Assembly: GCF_900107155.1 (NCBI RefSeq)
Contig: NZ_FNOX01000001.1
Coordinates: forward strand, 458,608 to 522,607
Length of the DNA: 64,000 nt
Origin: Pseudomonas salomonii
Lineage (GTDB): Bacteria; Pseudomonadota; Gammaproteobacteria; Pseudomonadales; Pseudomonadaceae
Direction of reading: 5' to 3'
Shown here: positions 44,401 to 52,456 of the stretch, one piece after another
Position numbering within the stretch: position 1 is the first letter of the stretch
How the letters are laid out: the number at the start of each line of letters is the position of its first letter
Notes under the pieces: model-generated
What the model was told of the DNA's origin: nothing
The model's database searches: none
What the model saw: the letters and a program-made list of their open reading frames with translations, nothing else
Translations under genes and position numbers: made by a program

Positions 44401-46737
44401 CTAAAACGCGATGGAGGTCTGCACGTACACCGTGCGCGGTTCCCCCACGTATTTGCCTTTGTTGTTGTCGTCGAACGAGCGGGTGAAGTACTGCTTGTTG
44501 AAGATGTTTTTCACCCCGACCGCCACATTCAAGTCTTGCAGTTGCGGGCCGAAGTCATACGCCGCGCGGCTGCTGAACAGCATGTAGCCTGGGATACGCC
44601 CGTTGGCGCCGTCGGCGGTTTCCGCCTGGGTGTTGGCGTTGTCGGCGAACTGGCTGCTCTGGTAGCTGCTGTCGAGGTTGAGCTTCCAGCGGCCTTCGGT
44701 GTAACCCACGCCCAGGGTGCCTTTGTGCTTGGACGAGAAGGGCACACGGTTGCCTTTGTTTGGGCCGTCTTCGCGGATGGTCGCGTCCACATAGGCGTAG
44801 GTGGCGTAGACGTCAAAGCCCGCAAGCGCCGGGCTCAAGCCGTCGAGGGCGTAGTTGATGCTCGACTCGATACCCTGGTGGCGCGTTTCGCCACGGGCGA
44901 TCACGGTGTCGTTGGTCTGGTTGCTGTCGTACTGGTTGTCGAAGTTGATCAGGAACGCGCCGATTTCCGCACGCAGGTTGCCGTTGTCGTAGCGCGTGCC
45001 GAGTTCCCAGGTGCGGGCTTTTTCCGGTTTCACTTCGCCGCTGCTCACGCGGTTGGGCATCTGGCTGTATTGCACGCTGCCGAATGAACCTTCGGTGTTG
45101 GCGTAGAGGTTCCAGTCTTCGGTGAGGTGATAGAGCACGTTCAACGCCGGCAGCGCGGTGTTGTAGTCGCCTTTGTATTTGACGTTGCTCAGGTTGTTGG
45201 TCTGCTGGGATTCGATCATCTCGTAGCGCACGCCCGGCGTGATGGTCCACTTGCCGATATCAATACGGTCATCGATGAAGAACGCGTTGGCTTCGGTGGC
45301 GCCACGGGTGTCGCGGTCGTTGCGGCTGTTGGTGTCGGGCAGTTGCTGGTTGGCGCTGATCGGCGTGCGGTAGCGCATCTCGTGGCCGGCTTCGCTGATA
45401 TAGCGGTAGCCGACGCCCACTTCATGGCTGGTGGGGCCGAGGTCGAAACCTTGGGCGAAGCGTGTTTCCAGGCCGCGTACCCAGTATTCGCGCGGGGACA
45501 ACGACAGGAAGTTGCCCTGGTCCAGGTAGCCATTACGCAAGGTGGTGGTGAAGAAAGTGTTGGCGGTAAATTCGCGGCGATCTTCCTGGTAGCGGTAGCC
45601 GGCGTTGAACATGGTGCGGCGGCCCCAGAACTTGTCGTAAGGACGGGTGGACTGGTACGGGTCAGCCTTATAGTCCTTGACGTTCAAGCCGCCGGGCATA
45701 TCGGCCTGGCCTTCGTAGTACTGCGCCATGGCGTTGAAGCTGTTGGCCTCGTCCAACTGGTACTTGCCCTTGAGGATCAGGTCGTCGATGCGCGTGTTGC
45801 TGTTTTCGCGCCAGTCGCCGCCACGGGTGCCGGAGTACAGGATTGCGCCACCCAGGCCGTTGTCGGCAGTGCCGCCAGCCAGCAGGTTGCCGGTGGTCTT
45901 GAAGCCGTCATGGCTGGAGGACGGGCTGGTCTCGGTCTGCAAACCGCCTTTGACGGTCGGTGCATCCGGGATTGCGCGGGTCACGAAGTTGACGATGCCG
46001 CCGACGTTCTGCGGGCCGTAGCGCACGGCACCGCCGCCGCGAACCACGTCGACTGCGTCCATGTTGCCCATGCTGATCGGCGCGAAGGACAGCTGCGGCT
46101 GGCCATAGGGCGCGAAAGGCACCGGAATGCCGTCCATCAACACGGTGGAGCGCGAGGCCAGGCGCGGGTTGAGGCCACGAATACCAAAGTTCAGCGCCAT
46201 GTCATGGCTGCCGGTGCCGTTGTTTTCCGGGGCGTTGACGCCGGGGATGCGGTTGAGCACATCGCGGGCCTGAGTGGCGCCTTGGCGTTCGAATTCTTCG
46301 CGGCGGATCACGTCACGGGCGCCGGGGTGCTCGAACACATTGGTTTGCGCCGCGTCGCCAAGCCAGTCGCCGACCACGCTGGAGGTTTGCAGCTCCACGG
46401 TCGCAGGCGCACCGGCCGGTTGCAGGCTGTAGGCCTTGTCGCCCTCGGCGCGGGCTTGCAGGCCGGTGCCTTCCAGCAGTTTTTGCAGGCCTTCGTCGGC
46501 GCTGTAATTGCCCGACAAACCACGGCTCTGCAGGCCGGCCGTGACTTGGGAACCGAACGAAATCAGCACGCCGGCTTCGCGACCAAATTGATTCAGCGCC
46601 GCTTCCAGCGAGGCCGGTGCGATGTGATACGGCTTGGCCTCGGCCGCCATCACCTGAGGCAGTACGGTGAAACTGAGGCTGGCGCCGAGTAACAGATGGC
46701 GCAAGGTGCGGGCGAGAAGGGTCGGCTGCTGGGGCAT
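44401..46737 (-). CDS. TonB-dependent receptor with STN domain, FecA family
   Basis: A 778-residue outer-membrane receptor. After the signal peptide (ends VMAA) comes the STN signalling domain (~35-105, YHIAPASLEAALNQFGREAGVLISFGSQ), a plug with REEFERQGATQARDVLNRIPGVNAPENNGTG, and a barrel ending TSIAF. The STN domain reports ligand to FecR. It resembles FecA-type receptors (ferric citrate or related), but the ligand is not proven. It is third in sigma-FecR-receptor order; 91 bases separate it from fecR, enough for its own ECF promoter. Confidence 0.92.
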   Translation of the reverse strand: MPQQPTLLARTLRHLLLGASLSFTVLPQVMAAEAKPYHIAPASLEAALNQFGREAGVLISFGSQVTAGLQSRGLSGNYSADEGLQKLLEGTGLQARAEGDKAYSLQPAGAPATVELQTSSVVGDWLGDAAQTNVFEHPGARDVIRREEFERQGATQARDVLNRIPGVNAPENNGTGSHDMALNFGIRGLNPRLASRSTVLMDGIPVPFAPYGQPQLSFAPISMGNMDAVDVVRGGGAVRYGPQNVGGIVNFVTRAIPDAPTVKGGLQTETSPSSSHDGFKTTGNLLAGGTADNGLGGAILYSGTRGGDWRENSNTRIDDLILKGKYQLDEANSFNAMAQYYEGQADMPGGLNVKDYKADPYQSTRPYDKFWGRRTMFNAGYRYQEDRREFTANTFFTTTLRNGYLDQGNFLSLSPREYWVRGLETRFAQGFDLGPTSHEVGVGYRYISEAGHEMRYRTPISANQQLPDTNSRNDRDTRGATEANAFFIDDRIDIGKWTITPGVRYEMIESQQTNNLSNVKYKGDYNTALPALNVLYHLTEDWNLYANTEGSFGSVQYSQMPNRVSSGEVKPEKARTWELGTRYDNGNLRAEIGAFLINFDNQYDSNQTNDTVIARGETRHQGIESSINYALDGLSPALAGFDVYATYAYVDATIREDGPNKGNRVPFSSKHKGTLGVGYTEGRWKLNLDSSYQSSQFADNANTQAETADGANGRIPGYMLFSSRAAYDFGPQLQDLNVAVGVKNIFNKQYFTRSFDDNNKGKYVGEPRTVYVQTSIAF

Positions 46738-46828
46738 GACGTGCGGTCCTGAGAAGGAAGGATCAAGGTGGCTTTCCTTTTCTGTCACGCGAGGTGTGGA
46801 AAACGGCTCACTGTTATCGAAAAAAATT

Positions 46829-47770
46829 TCAGGCGCGTGCCTGGACCGTCACCCAGTAACGGGTAAAACGCCGCACTTTGACCGGCAGGCTGACTTCCAG
46901 CAGGTCGAGAATGCGCTCGCTGTCGGCCAGCGGATAACTGCCGGACAACAGCAGGTTCGCCACTTGCGGGTCGCAGTTGAGTTGGCCGCGACGATAACGG
47001 CCCAGCTCGGTAAGGAAATCTTCCAGGCGCATATGCGCCGCCACCAGCATGCCGTCGGCCCACGCGCCGCTGTTGGCGTCGGTCGGGCGCGGTGTGTCCC
47101 AACCTTTGCGGGTAAAATTGACCTGGCGCGCGGCCTCGACCGTCAACGGCAAACCGCTGTAGCTGTTGGGCATCACCTCGACGTGGCCGTCGAACACCGC
47201 CAGTTGGGTGTGGTCGTTGAACTGACGCACGTTCAGCCGGGCGGCCTGGCTGCTGAGCAAACCCTGGCCGGTGAGTACGCGCAGCGGCGTATCGCCTGCG
47301 CGTGCAGTCAACAGGATCTCGCCTTCGAGCACGCGAATCAGGCGCTGCTGCCGATCAAAATGCACATCCACCGCACTGCCGGTATTGAGCTGCAACCGGC
47401 TGCCATCGGCCAGTTGCACCTTGCGACGCTCGCCGATAGGGCTGCGGTAGTCGGCGCTCAGTGGCGGCAAAATATGCTGTTGGCGCAAACCCCAGGCGGC
47501 CGCCGAACCCACGCCCAGAATCAGCAACAGCTTCAGGGCCTGGCGGCGGCTGCTCGATTGCGGCGCGTTCAGCGTCGCGTGAGCGAGAGGCGAGGGCATG
47601 CCCCGCAGGCGCTGGTTGACACGCTGTATATGGTCCCACGCGCGCTGATGTTCACTGTGGGCATTCAGCCAGTGCTGCCACGCCGCTTGCTGACGTGGGG
47701 TAAGCGCGCCTTGCTGCATTTCCATCAGCCAGTGCACGGCCTGTTCGGCCACTTGCGTGGAAAAGTTCAT
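46829..47770 (-). CDS. FecR-family transmembrane anti-sigma/signal transducer
   Basis: A 313-residue inner-membrane protein. An N-terminal cytoplasmic DUF4880 segment (AVHWLMEMQQGALTPRQQAAWQHWLNAHSEHQRAWDHI), one membrane helix (~80-96, LLLILGVGSAAAWGL) and a periplasmic FecR domain (GERRKVQLADGSRLQLNTGSAVDV) are seen. It carries the signal from the receptor's STN domain to the adjacent sigma factor. ATG 47770 overlaps the sigma stop by four bases. Confidence 0.93.
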   Translation of the reverse strand: MNFSTQVAEQAVHWLMEMQQGALTPRQQAAWQHWLNAHSEHQRAWDHIQRVNQRLRGMPSPLAHATLNAPQSSSRRQALKLLLILGVGSAAAWGLRQQHILPPLSADYRSPIGERRKVQLADGSRLQLNTGSAVDVHFDRQQRLIRVLEGEILLTARAGDTPLRVLTGQGLLSSQAARLNVRQFNDHTQLAVFDGHVEVMPNSYSGLPLTVEAARQVNFTRKGWDTPRPTDANSGAWADGMLVAAHMRLEDFLTELGRYRRGQLNCDPQVANLLLSGSYPLADSERILDLLEVSLPVKVRRFTRYWVTVQARA

Positions 47771-48264
47771 AGGGCGAAGTAGCAGCGCATGGCTGCTTTA
47801 TTCAGGTGGCGCTTGACCGTGGCGATGGAGATGCCCAGTTCGGCGCCGATTTGTGCGTAGGTCAGGCCGTCGAGCTGGGCCAGCAGGAAGGCGCGCTTGA
47901 CCTGCACGCCCAGGCCGTCGAGCAGTTGGTCCAGCTCCACCAGGGTTTGCAGGATGATGGCGCGCTCTTCTTCCGAGGGCGCCACGTGTTCGGGCATCTG
48001 CGCTAGGGCGTCGAGGTAAGCGCGTTCCAGGTCCTGGCGGCGGTAGAAGTTGCACAGCACGCGCTTGGCTATGGTGGTGAGGAAGGCACGCGGTTCGATC
48101 AGCGTGGGGGCTTCGCGGGCGGTGAGCACACGGATGAAGGTGTCTTGCGCCAGGTCCGCCGCGCTTTGCGGGCAGCCGAGCTTGCGTCGCAACCAGCCGG
48201 TAAGCCAGAGGTGATGGTCGTGGTACAGGACTTCGACGGTGTTGGACGGCTGCAACGCGTTCAC
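47767..48264 (-). CDS. ECF sigma-70 factor, FecI family
   Basis: A ~165-residue ECF sigma factor. Region 2 (LTGWLRRKLGCPQSAADLAQDTFIRVL) and region 4 (LDGLTYAQIGAELGISIATVKRHLNKA) are complete. It should transcribe the downstream receptor gene under iron limitation plus ligand. The start is uncertain: GTG 48264 gives the family-like MNALQPSNTVEVLYHDHH; TTG 48336 would lengthen it to 189 residues and TTG 48255 has a better-placed GGAG. A Fur box lies upstream at 48376. Confidence 0.88.
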   Translation of the reverse strand: MNALQPSNTVEVLYHDHHLWLTGWLRRKLGCPQSAADLAQDTFIRVLTAREAPTLIEPRAFLTTIAKRVLCNFYRRQDLERAYLDALAQMPEHVAPSEEERAIILQTLVELDQLLDGLGVQVKRAFLLAQLDGLTYAQIGAELGISIATVKRHLNKAAMRCYFAL

Positions 48265-48375
48265 TCCGAAAGTATCAATGTACTTTAGAGAACAAGAATT
48301 GTTCGCATTGTAAGGGGCGTGATACGCATTCGGCAATCCATGCGGGCAGGTGATTCATCCGTTCTCTTTTGCTTA

Positions 48376-48390
48376 TGAGAATATTTATCA
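48376..48390. promoter_or_regulatory. Fur box in the divergent iron-gene intergenic region
   Basis: TGAGAAT-A-TTTATCA matches the TGATAAT-N-ATTATCA consensus at 12 of 14 positions. It lies between the sigma gene (minus) and the DUF3649-PepSY operon (plus), so iron-bound Fur could shut off both. A weaker, possible second site is near 48290-48312. Confidence 0.82.
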
Positions 48391-48426
48391 TTAATATTGC
48401 GCGCTGATGAATCTGGCGTCTCCCGC

Positions 48427-48729
48427 ATGAACAGCAAACCCTCACTGCCCGTCACCTACCGCCTCGCCGTCACTTCGCGTGCGCTGGCTGCCGTGGTCGG
48501 CGGCTATCTGATGGCGTCCCTGGCCGCCGTGTGCCTGGCGCTGTGGATGCCTACCTCGCGCGCCGATGCGGTGATCACCGGGATGATGAGTTCGTTTGTG
48601 TTCTATCTGCTGGCCGTTATCTGGTGCTTCGCTTGCCGCACAGCCTCGCGCGCCTGGTTTGGCGTGATGCTGCCCAGCGCGTTGTTTGCCACCCTGGCGG
48701 GCGTAGGTTTTTGGATGGCACGCACATGA
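48427..48729 (+). CDS. DUF3649 small membrane protein of iron-uptake operon
   Basis: A 100-residue protein with three or four hydrophobic helices (LAAVVGGYLMASLAAVCLALWM, SSFVFYLLAVIWCFAC, MLPSALFATLAGVGFWM). The family occurs beside PepSY iron reductases and FecA-type receptors; I take it as an accessory of the reductase encoded next. Its stop overlaps the PepSY ATG by four bases. Start ATG 48427 just after the Fur-controlled promoter region. Confidence 0.8.
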   Translation: MNSKPSLPVTYRLAVTSRALAAVVGGYLMASLAAVCLALWMPTSRADAVITGMMSSFVFYLLAVIWCFACRTASRAWFGVMLPSALFATLAGVGFWMART

Positions 48730-50294
48730 AAGAGGGCTTTCGCCAGGCGATGGCCTGGTTGCACACCTGGGCCGGCTTGATCTTCGGCTGGCTGCTGTTT
48801 GCGATATTCCTGACCGGTACCCTGGCCTATTTCAAGGACGAAATTACCCACTGGATGCAGCCCGAAGTGCAGGCATATCCCTTGGACGAAGCGCGCAGCC
48901 TTGCTGCTGCGCAAACCTATTTGCAGCAACAGGCGCCCAACGCCGCGCGCTGGTTTATCACCCTGCCCAACAGCCGTGACCCTGGCCTGTCGGTGATGTG
49001 GCAAGACAAGATCGACCCCGGCAAACGCGGCAACTTCATCCAGAAAGTCCTCGATCCCGTCACTGCTGAGCCCGTCCAGGCCCGAGAAAGCATGGGCGGC
49101 GATTTTTTCTACCGCTTCCACTTCCAGCTGCAAATGCCTTACCCGTGGGGCCGCTGGCTGTCGACCATCGCCGCCATGGTGATGTTCGTCGCGCTGATCA
49201 CGGGGATCATCACCCACAAGAAAATCTTCAAGGACTTCTTCACCTTCCGCCCGCGCAAGGGCCAGCGCTCCTGGCTCGACGGGCATAACGCGGTGGGTGT
49301 GCTGGTGCTGCCGTTTCACCTGATGATCACCTACAGCAGCCTGGTGATCTTCATGAGTATGGTGATGCCCGCGCCGATCCTCGCCTCGTACGGCAACGAC
49401 AGCCGCGCGTTCTTTAATGAAGTGTTCCCCAATACTGACAATGCACCGGCGCTCGGCCAGCCGGGCAAGTTGCTGGCGTTATGGCCGATGTATGAGCAGG
49501 CGCGCACGCAATGGGACGGTGGGCATGTGGGCCGTTTGGTGGTCAACAACCCTGGCGATGTGAACGCCTCGGTCAATGTGGTGCGCGCCGGCTCCGACCG
49601 CGTGGTGCATGACTTTGGCAGCAGCGTGTCATTCAACGGCACCACCGGCGAGTTGCTGCGGGTCAGTGGCGAACAATCGCTGCCGGCGGCGATTGGCGGC
49701 AGTTTCTATGGCCTGCACATGGGCCATTTCGCCGGCCCGGTGCTGCGCTGGCTGTACTTTATCTGCGGCCTGGCGGGCACGGCGATGATCGGCACCGGCC
49801 TGGTGATCTGGCTGGGCAAGCGCCAGCTCAAGCACGCTAAAACCGGCCTAATGCCGTTTGAACTGCGGCTGGTGGAAGTGCTCAACATTGCCAGCATGTC
49901 TGGCTTGATGATCGCCATCGCGGCGTTTTTCTGGGCCAACCGACTGTTGCCGGTGAGCTTCGCCGAACGTTCCGATTGGGAAATACAAACCTTCTTTATC
50001 GTCTGGGGCCTGAGCCTGCTGCACGCCGTATTGCGCCGTGGTCGCCAGGCTTGGGTCGAGCAACTGAGCTTCGCTGCGCTGCTGTTTGTGGTGATTCCAC
50101 TGCTCAACGCGCTGACCACCTCACAGCACTTGGGCACGTCATTGGCCAAGGGTGACTGGGCCATGGCCGGCTTCGACCTGACCTGCCTGGCCAGTGGCCT
50201 GTTCCTCACCTGGGCGGCGTGGAAAATGCAACACCGCACGCAACCCAAGGCCGAACGCGTGCGCGCAATGGCGCTAAAGCAGGAGGCGCACTGA
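48726..50294 (+). CDS. PepSY-domain membrane protein, probable ferric-siderophore reductase
   Basis: A 522-residue PepSY-associated TM protein. The first helix WLHTWAGLIFGWLLFAIFLTGTLAYFKDEI is the family hallmark; periplasmic PepSY parts are at ~45-130 and ~210-330, with further helices near 135-155, 190-210, 345-375 and through the C-terminal quarter. His pairs in HTWAGL and GLHMGHFAGP fit heme or metal binding. P. aeruginosa FpvG, a related protein, reduces ferri-pyoverdine; a similar iron-reducing role here is inferred from family and context. Confidence 0.85.
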   Translation: MKEGFRQAMAWLHTWAGLIFGWLLFAIFLTGTLAYFKDEITHWMQPEVQAYPLDEARSLAAAQTYLQQQAPNAARWFITLPNSRDPGLSVMWQDKIDPGKRGNFIQKVLDPVTAEPVQARESMGGDFFYRFHFQLQMPYPWGRWLSTIAAMVMFVALITGIITHKKIFKDFFTFRPRKGQRSWLDGHNAVGVLVLPFHLMITYSSLVIFMSMVMPAPILASYGNDSRAFFNEVFPNTDNAPALGQPGKLLALWPMYEQARTQWDGGHVGRLVVNNPGDVNASVNVVRAGSDRVVHDFGSSVSFNGTTGELLRVSGEQSLPAAIGGSFYGLHMGHFAGPVLRWLYFICGLAGTAMIGTGLVIWLGKRQLKHAKTGLMPFELRLVEVLNIASMSGLMIAIAAFFWANRLLPVSFAERSDWEIQTFFIVWGLSLLHAVLRRGRQAWVEQLSFAALLFVVIPLLNALTTSQHLGTSLAKGDWAMAGFDLTCLASGLFLTWAAWKMQHRTQPKAERVRAMALKQEAH

Positions 50295-50621
50295 ATGCTG
50301 CTCGCGCTGTTGATGTGTTACGCCGGGTTTACCGCGTTGTGCCTGGCCACCGACCGCCATCACGGCGAGTTGCTGCACAGCAAGCCGTCGCCCGCGCGGC
50401 GTTCAAGCCTGCGCATGGCCGGTTGGTTGTTGCTGAGCGTGTCGATCTGGCCCGCCGTCGCCGTTTCAGGCTGGGCCCAAGGGTTGGTGGAATGGTGCGC
50501 GGTGTTGATGCTCAGCGCGCTGCTGCTGGTGTTGCTGTTGCCGTATCGGCCAAGGCTGGCCTTGATCCTGGCGGGCGCCGGCCTCCTGGCCAGCCCTGTC
50601 GCGGCCTTCGCCTTATTTTGA
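50295..50621 (+). CDS. DUF3325 small membrane protein
   Basis: A 108-residue protein with three hydrophobic helices (LLALLMCYAGFTALCLATD, AGWLLLSVSIWPAVAVSGWA, VLLLPYRPRLALILAGAGLLA). The short N-terminal CLATDRHHG motif with two His recurs in the family. It starts on the base after the PepSY stop, so the three genes DUF3649-PepSY-DUF3325 are tightly coupled. Function unknown. Confidence 0.8.
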   Translation: MLLALLMCYAGFTALCLATDRHHGELLHSKPSPARRSSLRMAGWLLLSVSIWPAVAVSGWAQGLVEWCAVLMLSALLLVLLLPYRPRLALILAGAGLLASPVAAFALF

Positions 50622-50625
50622 GCCT

Positions 50626-51207
50626 GTGATGATGATCAGCACGCCACCCGAATCCCAGGACAGCCCGCACACCGATGCGGCCGGTGGGCGTGCGCATTTT
50701 TTGCAGGTGTTTTTGTCCCAGCGTTCGCAAATGGAAGCCCTGGTCAGTCGCCGAGTGGGGTGTCGCGCCACGGCGGCTGATTTGGTACAGGATCTATTCC
50801 TGCGCTTCTGGCGCCGCCCGCTGGTGCAGGTCGAAGAGCTCAGCACTTACTTGCTGCGCTGCGCCGGCAACATCGCCATTGACCACTTGCGCAGCGAAGG
50901 CGCCCGCGTGCGCAGCAGCGAAGGCTGGCTGCCGGAGCAGCACGACCATCAGGGCTGCGAACCCCAGGCGGCGCTCGAAGCGGGCAATGATCTGCGCCAT
51001 GTCGAAGCCGCCTTGCGCAGCCTGCCGGAGCGCACACGGCAGATTTTTTTGCTTAACCGCATCCATGGCCGCAAGTACGCAGAAATCGCCAGGGCCATGG
51101 GCTTGTCCCAAAGCGCCGTGGAAAAACATATGATGCGTGCCCTCGAAGCCTGCAAGGCCAGCCTTCGCGAACCACTGCCCCCACGCACGCCAGGGAAAGC
51201 ACCGTGA
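50626..51207 (+). CDS. Second ECF sigma-70 factor, FecI family
   Basis: A ~193-residue ECF sigma factor. Region 2: LVSRRVGCRATAADLVQDLFLRFWRRP; region 4: RTRQIFLLNRIHGRKYAEIARAMGLSQSAVEKHMMRAL. Three start codons in a row (GTG 50626, ATG 50629, ATG 50632) make the exact N-terminus uncertain. It follows DUF3325 by four bases, so it may be co-transcribed from the Fur-controlled promoter, and it overlaps the next FecR gene by four bases. Confidence 0.9.
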   Translation: MMMISTPPESQDSPHTDAAGGRAHFLQVFLSQRSQMEALVSRRVGCRATAADLVQDLFLRFWRRPLVQVEELSTYLLRCAGNIAIDHLRSEGARVRSSEGWLPEQHDHQGCEPQAALEAGNDLRHVEAALRSLPERTRQIFLLNRIHGRKYAEIARAMGLSQSAVEKHMMRALEACKASLREPLPPRTPGKAP

Positions 51208-52181
51208 ACGTCACCCCCACGCCCGCCCAGGAACAGGCCGCGCTCGACTGGCTGAGCCTGTTGCACGACCAGCCCAGCAGTGGCGACCAGGCCACGTTCA
51301 GCCGCTGGTTGCGGGCAGATCCTGCCCACGTCGAGGCCTATTCCCAGGCCCAGGTGTTGTGGGAGTTAAGTGAAGTACCGGCGCGCACACTGGCGGGCGA
51401 AGACGCCGTGGCCTTGCAGGGCTACCTCAACGCGATGAACAGCTCCAAACGTTCGCGCACCCTGCGCTGGTCTGGCGCCTTGGCCATGGCCGCGTGCCTG
51501 CTGGTGATGGTGTCGATGGGCGCCGGTTGGCAGCCGTCGCGTTGGGTGGATGATTTCGGCGCCGATTACGTGACCGCGCCGGGTGAGGTGAAGACCGTGA
51601 CCCTGGCCGACCAGTCCCAAGTGACCCTGGATGCCGACAGCGCCATCGCCGTGGATTTCCGCCATGGTGAGCGGCATATCCGGCTGCGTCGCGGTGCCGG
51701 TTTTTTCAGCGTGACCCACACCGGCCAGTCCTTTGTGGTCGAGGCCGGCAGCGGCGAAGCACGGGTGTTGGGCACACAGTTCGAAGTGCGCCTGCAACCG
51801 GCTGGCGCGCAGGTGACGGTGTTGTCCGGTCGGGTTGGCGTGACGCCATCCAGGCAGGGCCAACAGCAAATTCTGACCGCAGGCCAGCAAGTGGCTTACG
51901 CCGACGGTGTGGCCGAAGCGATGCACGCGGTCGACAGTGAATCCCGCCTGGCCTGGCGTGACGGTTGGCTCAATTACTACAAGGCGCCGTTGGCTGACGT
52001 GGTCAAGGACCTGAGCCGTTACTATCCGGGGCGCATTCTGTTGCTGAACGATGAGATGGGCGCCAAGCGTGTCAGCGGCAGTTTTCCGAGCAAGGACCCA
52101 GTGGCGGTTTTGAATGCCCTGCAGGCGGTGCTGGGGTTTGAACAGCACTCACTTTTGGGCCGCATGATTGTGTTGCGCTAG
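51204..52181 (+). CDS. Second FecR-family anti-sigma/signal transducer
   Basis: A 325-residue protein: cytoplasmic DUF4880 segment (ALDWLSLLHDQPSSGDQATFSRWLRADPAHVEAYSQAQ), membrane helix (~92-110, GALAMAACLLVMVSMGAGW), periplasmic FecR domain (GEVKTVTLADQSQVTLDADSAIAVDF) and a C-terminal STN-like segment (ADVVKDLSRYYPGRILL). It should hold the sigma factor encoded just upstream. The receptor gene downstream lacks the usual STN partner domain, which is odd. Confidence 0.92.
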   Translation: MNVTPTPAQEQAALDWLSLLHDQPSSGDQATFSRWLRADPAHVEAYSQAQVLWELSEVPARTLAGEDAVALQGYLNAMNSSKRSRTLRWSGALAMAACLLVMVSMGAGWQPSRWVDDFGADYVTAPGEVKTVTLADQSQVTLDADSAIAVDFRHGERHIRLRRGAGFFSVTHTGQSFVVEAGSGEARVLGTQFEVRLQPAGAQVTVLSGRVGVTPSRQGQQQILTAGQQVAYADGVAEAMHAVDSESRLAWRDGWLNYYKAPLADVVKDLSRYYPGRILLLNDEMGAKRVSGSFPSKDPVAVLNALQAVLGFEQHSLLGRMIVLR

Positions 52182-52456
52182 ACACGAGCGGTTTGCTGGC
52201 CACCTTCTTTTACAACTATTTTCCTCGCGATCATTTCCTGCCGGCAGTTACAGGCCAGGTATCACGCTGCCTGTAGATCCTTCACTTAACCTTCATCCTA
52301 ATTGCCAAAACCTGTCACCAAACCGTTACACGCGCCAAGGATCATCCTCGGATTCCTGAGCAGATGGTCAGGAAGACTGGCATCGCCGTTCACCCGGTTC
52401 TGACAGCCAGTACCGCCCTCCATAACAACAGATAGATGCACGTAAGGGATCTACTT

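Noticed and set aside
46745..46777. Possible FecI-type promoter before the 44.4-kb receptor (GGAAAG and TCCTTC on the minus strand)
   Set aside because: The two elements are about four bases closer than in the E. coli fecA promoter, so I do not annotate it.
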